A DNA stretch of 10,413 bases, taken from assembly GCA_030621995.1 (NCBI GenBank), contig JAUXGP010000036.1:1-10413 (forward strand), written 5' to 3'. The first letter of the stretch is position 1. Each line of letters begins with the position of its first letter. This document shows positions 1 through 4,598 of the stretch, in pieces. Under the pieces are notes generated by a model. The model saw nothing but the letters and a program-made list of their open reading frames with translations, was not told the DNA's origin and searched no databases. The DNA comes from Psychrilyobacter sp. (GTDB lineage: Bacteria; Fusobacteriota; Fusobacteriia; Fusobacteriales; Fusobacteriaceae). The translations under genes and the position numbers were made by a program.

Positions 1-113
1 GTAAGAAAAGCTACGGGGGTACACCTGGTCACATTCCGAACCCAGAAGTTAAGTCCGTAAACGCCGAAAGTACTTAGGGGGCAGCCCCTTGGGAGGATAG
101 GAACTTGCCAAGT
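1..113 (+). rRNA. rrf: 5S ribosomal RNA, copy 1 (5' end cut by window)
   Basis: The sequence carries the conserved 5S core (CCGAACCCAGAAGTTAAG at 36-53 and the CGCCGAAAGTAC block at 62-73). The 3' strand CTTGCCAAGT (104-113) closes helix I. Only GTAAG of the 5' strand lies inside the window, so about 5 nt of the gene are missing at the left edge. Compared with copy 2 it differs at 5 of the 108 bases aligned up to position 108, and at three more in the terminal helix. The upstream 16S and 23S genes are presumably outside the window. Confidence 0.95.
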
Positions 114-123
114 CTTTCAAAAT

Positions 124-199
124 GCTTCTTTAGCTCAGTTGGTAGAGCGCTCGACTGTTAATCGAGTTGTCGCAGGTTCAAGTCCTGCAAGAAGCGCCA
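124..199 (+). tRNA. tRNA-Asn (anticodon GUU)
   Basis: A complete 76-nt cloverleaf. The acceptor stem GCTTCTT (124-130) pairs with AAGAAGC (189-195), followed by discriminator G and an encoded CCA (197-199). The anticodon loop CTGTTAA (155-161) gives GTT at 157-159, and the T arm is GCAGG-TTCAAGT-CCTGC. It sits between two 5S genes, 10 nt after the first and 3 nt before the second, so it is very likely processed from the same rRNA transcript. Confidence 0.97.
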
Positions 200-202
200 T
201 AT

Positions 203-320
203 GTTTAGTAAGAATAGCTATGGGGATACACCTGGTCACATTTCGAACCCAGAAGTTAAGTCCATAAACGCCGAAAGTACTTAGGGGGCAGCCCCTTGGG
301 AGGATAGGAACTTGCTAAAC
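203..320 (+). rRNA. rrf: 5S ribosomal RNA, copy 2 (complete)
   Basis: A full 118-nt 5S gene. Helix I is a continuous 10-bp pairing of GTTTAGTAAG (203-212) with CTTGCTAAAC (311-320), including one G-U pair, and sets both ends. The body is almost identical to copy 1. Two of the differences (T221 and A264, against C14 and G57 in copy 1) fall on opposite sides of helix II and preserve the base pair, so both copies look functional. Confidence 0.96.
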
Positions 321-328
321 TCAACTTT

Positions 329-404
329 GGGGATATAGCTCAGTTGGGAGAGCGCCGCACTTGCACTGCGGAGGTCAGCGGTTCGACCCCGCTTATCTCC
401 ACCA
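329..404 (+). tRNA. tRNA-Ala (anticodon UGC)
   Basis: A complete 76-nt cloverleaf. The acceptor strand GGGGATA (329-335) pairs with TATCTCC (394-400) using one G-U pair, and the discriminator A is followed by an encoded CCA (402-404). The anticodon loop CTTGCAC (360-366) gives TGC at 362-364. It is the last gene of the rRNA operon and lies 8 nt after the second 5S gene. tRNA-Ala(UGC) is a common rRNA-operon tRNA, although more often in the 16S-23S spacer. Confidence 0.97.
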
Positions 405-415
405 AATAAAATTTT

Positions 416-442
416 AATCAGGATTTGTGTCCTGATTTTTTT
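416..442 (+). terminator. Rho-independent terminator of the rRNA/tRNA operon
   Basis: AATCAGGA (416-423) and TCCTGATT (430-437) form a perfect 8-bp stem around the loop TTTGTG. A run of seven T (436-442) follows, partly within the stem. It lies 11 nt after tRNA-Ala. Confidence 0.93.
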
Positions 443-448
443 ATATAT

Positions 449-477
449 TTGACACTTTTTGTAAATAGAGGTATAAT
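449..477 (+). promoter_or_regulatory. Perfect consensus sigma-70-type promoter for the J-domain gene
   Basis: TTGACA (449-454), a 17-nt spacer and TATAAT (472-477) match the consensus exactly. The -35 box starts 7 nt after the rRNA-operon terminator. The expected transcription start is near 484, which leaves a leader of about 155 nt before the ATG at 641. The leader can fold GTAAATTT (525-532) with AAATTTAC (563-570) and AAAGATT (576-582) with AATCTTT (590-596). Confidence 0.85.
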
Positions 478-640
478 ATCTAGATACTAAATGTGTTATG
501 AATTGGGATTAAGGAGTTAGAAATGTAAATTTGATGGAGTTAAAAGAAATAGAAAAGATGTGAAATTTACTTATTAAAGATTGAGATGAAATCTTTGAGT
601 TATAAAAAAGATTGAAAGAGGTCTAGGAGGAATAAAAAAA

Positions 641-1171
641 ATGATTTATATATTAGCGTTTATAGCTGCGATATCGCTGTTATTCACAGGATTAAAAAAT
701 ACTTTAAGAGCTCTGCCGGTAATAGCAATAGTTTCTGTTTTGATCTTTTTTTTAGGATCAGCGTTTATTACATTTTTACCAATAATTTTAATATTTATAG
801 TGTTAAGGTTGATATTTGGAAAAAAACAAACACGAAGAACTACAAAAACATATTATTATAGAAACACAAACACAAATTCTGGAAATGCTCAAGATTTTGA
901 AGAGTTTTTCAGGCAGGCAGCCGGTGGAAACTACGGGAACTACCAAAGGCAAACAAATGGCGGTCATCCTGGTTATGTTGTAAATAAGGATAAATATTAT
1001 GCTGAATTAGAGGTGAATAAGGACGCAAGTCCAGAAGAAATAAAGAAGGCTTATAGAGGCATGGCAAGAAAATTTCATCCAGATAAAGCTAACAATCTAG
1101 ATGAAGCAACAAGATATAAGTATGAAGCGAAGTTTAAACAAATAAATGAAGCATATGAAAATTTGAAATAA
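641..1171 (+). CDS. Membrane-anchored J-domain (DnaJ-like) protein
   Basis: Encodes 176 aa. The N-terminal half holds strongly hydrophobic segments (about residues 2-18 and 25-59), predicted to sit in the membrane. A basic stretch (KKQTRR at 61-66) and a polar linker rich in Asn, Gly and Tyr (about 70-118) follow. The C-terminus is a J domain (about 119-176) with the HPD motif at 146-148, the signature needed to stimulate DnaK ATPase. The G/F region, zinc finger and substrate-binding domains of true DnaJ are absent, so this is a type III co-chaperone that would recruit DnaK to the membrane. The basic residues after the hydrophobic part suggest that the J domain faces the cytoplasm. The ATG has a strong AGGAGG (625-630) 10 nt upstream. 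The gene is monocistronic, with its own promoter and terminator. The client is unknown. Confidence 0.88.
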   Translation: MIYILAFIAAISLLFTGLKNTLRALPVIAIVSVLIFFLGSAFITFLPIILIFIVLRLIFGKKQTRRTTKTYYYRNTNTNSGNAQDFEEFFRQAAGGNYGNYQRQTNGGHPGYVVNKDKYYAELEVNKDASPEEIKKAYRGMARKFHPDKANNLDEATRYKYEAKFKQINEAYENLK

Positions 1172-1176
1172 AACAC

Positions 1177-1217
1177 AATAAGGATTACTGCATTAAGTTG
1201 TAGTGATCCTTATTTTT
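1177..1217 (+). terminator. Rho-independent terminator after the J-domain gene
   Basis: A 15-bp stem pairs 1177-1191 with 1200-1214, with two G-U wobbles and an 8-nt loop. The T tract runs from 1213 to 1217. It begins 5 nt after the stop codon. Confidence 0.93.
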
Positions 1218-1708
1218 ATGGATAAAGATTATTTTTGAGAGAATTGACTGATATTTTAGTCGGTGCAGTACATGATATCTCAGGAGTGTGGTAAAAATAA
1301 TGAGAGAAAATAGTAAATGTAAATTCTTTATAAAGGAAGAAAAAATCTAAAATCTAAATTAAAAAAATTATAATTTACGTAGAAAAGAGAAAAAATATTT
1401 ATGCCAAAAGTTTAATTAAAATTTAAGGCGGTATGAAAAAGGTATTTTAAAAGAATATTAGTATAATAACAAGGGCAAAATTTGTTTCAAATGTCTAGTG
1501 AAATGGTTATAAATTGATATTTTAAAAATAGAGGAGTTTTTTAAAAAGAAAAACATCGCGATTTTAAAAGGGGGGAACAGATTTTTTTTAGAATTCAGAG
1601 TTATTTTGTTTTTGAGTATTAAATGATTTTAATTTAAGTTTTAATTAGTTTGATAGTCTAAATATAGGCTGAACTGTTTGTTTTGTATACACTTTGGCAT
1701 AAAAAAAC
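1218..1708. other. Long AT-rich intergenic region, no convincing gene
   Basis: About 490 bp between the J-domain terminator and the hyd promoter (600 bp to the hydC start) hold no reading frame with a credible ribosome site. The longest start-to-stop stretch I examined, 16 codons from 1300 to 1350, has a CAGGAG 13 nt upstream but unconvincing composition. Visible structures are weak: ATGTAAATT (1317-1325) with AATTTACGT (1372-1380), the palindrome ATCGCGAT (1555-1562), and a lone TATAAT (1462-1467) without a -35 box. The purine block at 1567-1577 looks like a ribosome site but is followed by no good start codon. It may hold distal regulatory sites or a small RNA. Confidence 0.5.
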
Positions 1709-1737
1709 TTAACAAAAAAAAGAAAATATTGTATAAT
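1709..1737 (+). promoter_or_regulatory. Promoter of the hydrogenase operon
   Basis: TTAACA (1709-1714, five of six consensus bases), a 17-nt A-rich spacer and a perfect TATAAT (1732-1737). The expected start is near 1744, giving a leader of about 75 nt that contains the palindrome at 1773-1791. Confidence 0.78.
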
Positions 1738-1772
1738 ATTGATGTAAAGTAAAGTGAAATTAATAACTAAAG

Positions 1773-1791
1773 AATTATGGTTACCATAATT
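1773..1791. promoter_or_regulatory. 19-nt palindrome, candidate operator in the hyd leader
   Basis: AATTATGGT-T-ACCATAATT is a perfect inverted repeat with 9-bp arms around one central base. It lies about 36 nt after the -10 box and 12 nt before the AGGAGGAGG ribosome site of hydC. As DNA it is a typical dimeric-repressor site just downstream of the transcription start. As RNA it could form an 8-bp hairpin with a UUA loop. It lacks a following T run, so it is not a terminator. It does not match the Rex consensus known to me (TTGTTA-type arms), and I cannot name its regulator. Confidence 0.55.
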
Positions 1792-1818
1792 GATTTATAA
1801 TTTAGGAGGAGGAAAAAA

Positions 1819-2298
1819 ATGTCTTGTAAAAACACACTAAAGCAAGAATGTTTTAACCAATTAGATGAATTTATAATTGGATTACCTGAAAAAAAAGGAG
1901 CACTAATCACGGTCTTACATAAGGCTCAAGAGATATTTGGTTATCTCCCGGTGGAGATCCAAGAGTTTGTAGCTGATAGACTGGATCTATCTTTAGCTAA
2001 GATATATGGAGTAGTAAGTTTCTATTCATTCTTCACGATGACACCTAAGGGGAAATTTCCCATCTCGGTATGTATGGGGACAGCTTGTTTCGTAAGAGGA
2101 TCAGATAAAGTGTTAAAAGATTTTGAAAATAAATTGGGAATAAAAGCAGGGGAAACTACATTGGATGGGATGTATTCAATAGATGCACTTAGATGTGTAG
2201 GAGCCTGTGGATTAGCACCAGTTGTATTGGTTGGTGAGGATGTATTCGGTAAGGATGAAGCTCGTGATGTAGAGGGAATATTGGCAAAATATAAATAA
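1819..2298 (+). CDS. hydC: Bifurcating [FeFe] hydrogenase subunit gamma, NuoE-like HydC
   Basis: Encodes 159 aa, the usual NuoE/HydC length. An N-terminal helical bundle (about 1-75) is followed by a thioredoxin-like [2Fe-2S] ferredoxin domain. The cluster ligands are all present: C85 and C90 (CMGTAC, CX4C) and C126 and C130 (CVGAC, CX3C). In characterised trimeric hydrogenases this cytoplasmic subunit contacts the flavin subunit HydB and takes part in splitting electrons between NADH and ferredoxin. The start is supported by AGGAGGAGG at 1804-1812, 6 nt before the ATG. It is the first gene of the operon, 16 nt before the start of the hydD-like frame. NuoE of complex I is the alternative, but the adjacent HydB and HydA exclude it. 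Confidence 0.95.
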   Translation: MSCKNTLKQECFNQLDEFIIGLPEKKGALITVLHKAQEIFGYLPVEIQEFVADRLDLSLAKIYGVVSFYSFFTMTPKGKFPISVCMGTACFVRGSDKVLKDFENKLGIKAGETTLDGMYSIDALRCVGACGLAPVVLVGEDVFGKDEARDVEGILAKYK

Positions 2299-2314
2299 AA
2301 TGGGGGGATCAAAG

Positions 2315-2728
2315 ATGTCTAAAAAGATTACTTCGATGGAAGAATTGCTAAAAAAAGGAAAGGAATGTGAAGAGTTAATAAAAATCAGAAAAAAATGAAA
2401 GGATCTAGATAGTTTAATTAAGGTAAAGGTAGGAGTACCATCTCATAATGAAGTGGCTCTTAAAAATACCGACTTAGTTATAAAATCTATAGTTGATCTT
2501 ATAGAAAATGAAGAAATAGAAAATGTAGCTCTGTATAAAACTGAATTTTTAGGATATGGAGGAGAATTTCCAAGTTTAGAAATAATTATTCCAAATAAGG
2601 GGAATTTAGTTTTTGGGAATGTAGATCCTGAAGAGGCAGTTAAACTTATAAAAAAATATCTTAAAGATACTCTGGAAATAGAGGAGTTTTTAGTAGATAA
2701 TAATGGAACAAAACAATGTAATCACTAA
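2315..2728 (+). pseudogene. hydD-like thioredoxin-fold subunit, cysteine-free, interrupted by in-frame TGA
   Basis: Reading from ATG 2315 (behind GGGGGGA at 2302-2308) gives 27 codons, a TGA at 2396-2398, then 109 more sense codons in the same frame to the TAA at 2726-2728. The whole would be a 137-residue thioredoxin-like ferredoxin, the usual length for small proteins encoded beside hydB. Only an unlikely GTG at 2453 could restart translation, with an AGGAG 17 nt upstream. The domain aligns with the HydB N-terminus encoded next door: KTEFLGYG here stands where HydB has KTGCFGFC, so both cysteines of the second pair are Phe and Gly, and the first pair is absent too. It therefore should bind no [2Fe-2S] cluster. 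Acetobacterium HydABCD contains a small HydD described as lacking cofactor motifs, which makes a structural role possible. Alternatives are a pseudogene, a recoded TGA or a sequence error. The intact frame after the TGA argues against long decay. Confidence 0.7.
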
Positions 2729-2746
2729 TTTTAGGAGGTAAAATTA

Positions 2747-4534
2747 ATGGCTTATAAGAAACACGTCCTGATTTGTGGAGGGACAGGCTGTATGTCATCA
2801 AAAGCTGGGACAATAGCTGAAAATATAGAAAATTTATTGGCAGAAAAGGGTATGAGTGAGGATGTACAAGTAATTAAAACAGGATGTTTTGGATTCTGTG
2901 AAAAAGGACCAATCGTAAAGATTGTCCCTGATAATACATTCTATGTAGAGGTAAAACCTGAGGATGCTGCCAGGATAGTAGAGGAAGATCTGATTAAAGG
3001 TGAAAAGATAGAGACTCTGTTATTTAGAGATCCAGTTACTAAAAAGAGAATACAAGATTCTGATCATATGGAATTTTATAAAAAACAACAAAGGATAGCT
3101 CTTAGAAACTGTGGATTAATAGATCCGGAAAACATCAATGAGTATTTTGGAAATAGAGGATACCAGGCATTAGGAAAGGTATTGACAGAGATGACTCAGC
3201 AGGAAGTAATCGATGAGATGAAGCTGTCTGGTCTTCGTGGAAGAGGGGGAGGAGGATTCCCTACAGGTTTGAAATGGCAATTTGCATTAAATAATGATGC
3301 AGATCAAAAATATGTAGTATGTAATGCCGATGAGGGAGATCCCGGAGCATTTATGGATAGATCTATCTTAGAAGGAGATGCTCATTCGGTAATTGAAGCC
3401 ATGGCAATCTGCGGATATTCTACCGGAGCAACTAAGGGACTCGTATATATAAGAGCTGAATACCCGTTAGCTATAAATAGATTGAAAAAAGCAATGGATC
3501 AAGCAAAAGAATATGGGATGTTAGGAGATAATATCTTAAACTCAGGATTTGATTTTGATATTGAGATTAAATATGGAGCCGGAGCATTTGTATGCGGTGA
3601 GGAAACTGCACTTATTCATTCTATGGAAGGAGAAAGGGGAGAACCTACTTCAAAACCTCCATTCCCGGCTGAATCAGGATACTGGGGTAAACCAACAAAT
3701 GTAAACAACGTTGAAACTTTTGCTAATATTCCAGAGATCATCTTAAATGGTGGAGAATGGTATAAAGGTATAGGAACAGAAAAATCATCCGGAACTAAGG
3801 TATTTGCCTTGGCAGGGAAAATAAATAACGTAGGATTAGTGGAAGTACCTATGGGAACTACCCTTAGAGAGGTAATCTTTGAGATTGGTGGTGGAATAAG
3901 AAATGGTAAGAAATTTAAAGCTGTTCAAACAGGAGGACCGTCTGGTGGATGTCTTACTGAAAAAGACCTGGATGTTAAAATTGATTTTGATTCATTGACA
4001 GCTATCGGATCTATGATGGGATCTGGTGGAATGATCGTAATGGATGAAGATGACTGTATGGTTGCAGTATCTAAATTCTATTTAGAATTTACAGTGGAAG
4101 AATCTTGCGGGAAATGTACACCATGTAGAATCGGGAACAAGAGATTGTTGGAGATGCTGGAAAAAATAACTAAAGGTAATGGAACTATGGAAGACCTTGA
4201 GTTAATGAAGGAACTATCTGAAACAATAAAGGATACTTCATTATGCGGATTAGGTCAAACAGCTCCTAACCCGATCCTTTCAACTTTGAATAATTTCTGG
4301 GATGAATATGTAGCCCATGTAATAGATAAGAAGTGTCCGGCAGGGAAATGTGAAGATCTATTAACTTATTCAATCAACGATAAGTGTATTGGCTGCACAG
4401 CATGTGCCAGAGTATGTCCGGTTAACTGTATTTCAGGAAAGGTTAAGGAAATGCATGTAATCGATGCTGAAAAATGTATCAAGTGTGGTGCTTGTTATGA
4501 TAAGTGTAAGTTTGGGGCTATAGATAGAGGATAA
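2747..4534 (+). CDS. hydB: Bifurcating [FeFe] hydrogenase subunit beta, NuoF-like HydB (FMN, NAD(H)-binding)
   Basis: Encodes 595 aa, full length for HydB. Domains in order: a thioredoxin-like [2Fe-2S] ferredoxin (1-95; C10, C15, C47, C51); the NuoF FMN/NADH domain with GRGGGGFPTG (165-174), NADEGDPGAF (193-202) and GAGAFVCGEETAL (278-290); an SLBB region (about 350-440); a [4Fe-4S] site with C454, C457, C460 and C500; a CPAGKC motif (530-535); and a C-terminal pair of ferredoxin clusters (C547/C550/C553/C557 and C577/C580/C583/C587). This subunit oxidises or forms NADH at its flavin, the proposed bifurcation centre, and passes electrons to HydA and HydC. The extra N- and C-terminal Fe-S domains distinguish it from complex I NuoF. 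AGGAGG (2733-2738) lies 8 nt before the ATG, 18 nt after the preceding stop codon. Confidence 0.96.
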   Translation: MAYKKHVLICGGTGCMSSKAGTIAENIENLLAEKGMSEDVQVIKTGCFGFCEKGPIVKIVPDNTFYVEVKPEDAARIVEEDLIKGEKIETLLFRDPVTKKRIQDSDHMEFYKKQQRIALRNCGLIDPENINEYFGNRGYQALGKVLTEMTQQEVIDEMKLSGLRGRGGGGFPTGLKWQFALNNDADQKYVVCNADEGDPGAFMDRSILEGDAHSVIEAMAICGYSTGATKGLVYIRAEYPLAINRLKKAMDQAKEYGMLGDNILNSGFDFDIEIKYGAGAFVCGEETALIHSMEGERGEPTSKPPFPAESGYWGKPTNVNNVETFANIPEIILNGGEWYKGIGTEKSSGTKVFALAGKINNVGLVEVPMGTTLREVIFEIGGGIRNGKKFKAVQTGGPSGGCLTEKDLDVKIDFDSLTAIGSMMGSGGMIVMDEDDCMVAVSKFYLEFTVEESCGKCTPCRIGNKRLLEMLEKITKGNGTMEDLELMKELSETIKDTSLCGLGQTAPNPILSTLNNFWDEYVAHVIDKKCPAGKCEDLLTYSINDKCIGCTACARVCPVNCISGKVKEMHVIDAEKCIKCGACYDKCKFGAIDRG

Positions 4535-4550
4535 TTAAAATTAAAAGTAA

Positions 4551-4584
4551 GGGTAGTGTCTTGTGCCTACCCCCTAAAAGGGAG
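4551..4584 (+). promoter_or_regulatory. Competing hairpins in front of hydA
   Basis: GGGTAG (4551-4556) can pair with CTACCC (4567-4572) around a 10-nt loop. Overlapping this, CCCT (4572-4575) can pair with AGGG (4579-4582), which would hide the only Shine-Dalgarno-like sequence of hydA (AAGGGAG, 4578-4584). Both cannot form completely at once because they share C4572. This may tune HydA translation relative to HydB. It is an inference from base pairing only. Confidence 0.35.
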
Positions 4585-4598
4585 TGTGTAAAAAACCA

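Noticed and set aside
491..520. Nine-codon mini frame in the J-domain gene leader, possible leader peptide
   Set aside because: There is no ribosome site before the ATG, no run of regulatory codons and no attenuator-terminator between it and the gene.
1244..1276. TTGACT as a -35 box downstream of the J-domain terminator
   Set aside because: No acceptable -10 box occurs 16-18 nt downstream.
1300..1350. 16-codon frame in the long intergenic region
   Set aside because: The ribosome site is 13 nt away and weak, and composition is just AT-rich filler; not supportable as a gene.
1702..1715. AAAAAACTTAACAA also occurs at 6468-6481; considered as a shared operator or Rex half-site
   Set aside because: Only the TTAACAA half is Rex-like, no second inverted half is present at either place, and the position relative to the -10 box differs between the two promoters. 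Mostly A-run chance similarity.
2022..2312. Minus-strand open frame of 96 codons opposite hydC
   Set aside because: It lies entirely opposite hydC, which has all family motifs; Ser/Thr/Pro/Asn-rich composition is typical of an antisense shadow, and no ribosome site is evident.
2389..2398. Frameshift from miscounting of the A7 run as the cause of the hydD-like stop codon
   Set aside because: Adding or removing one A gives a TAG within about 20 nt in either frame, while the original frame continues open on both sides, so a single indel does not explain it.
2396..2440. SECIS element for selenocysteine insertion after the TGA
   Set aside because: I find only short pairings such as GGTA-GGAG-TACC and no stem with a conserved apical G at the usual distance; kept only as a low-probability option in the finding.
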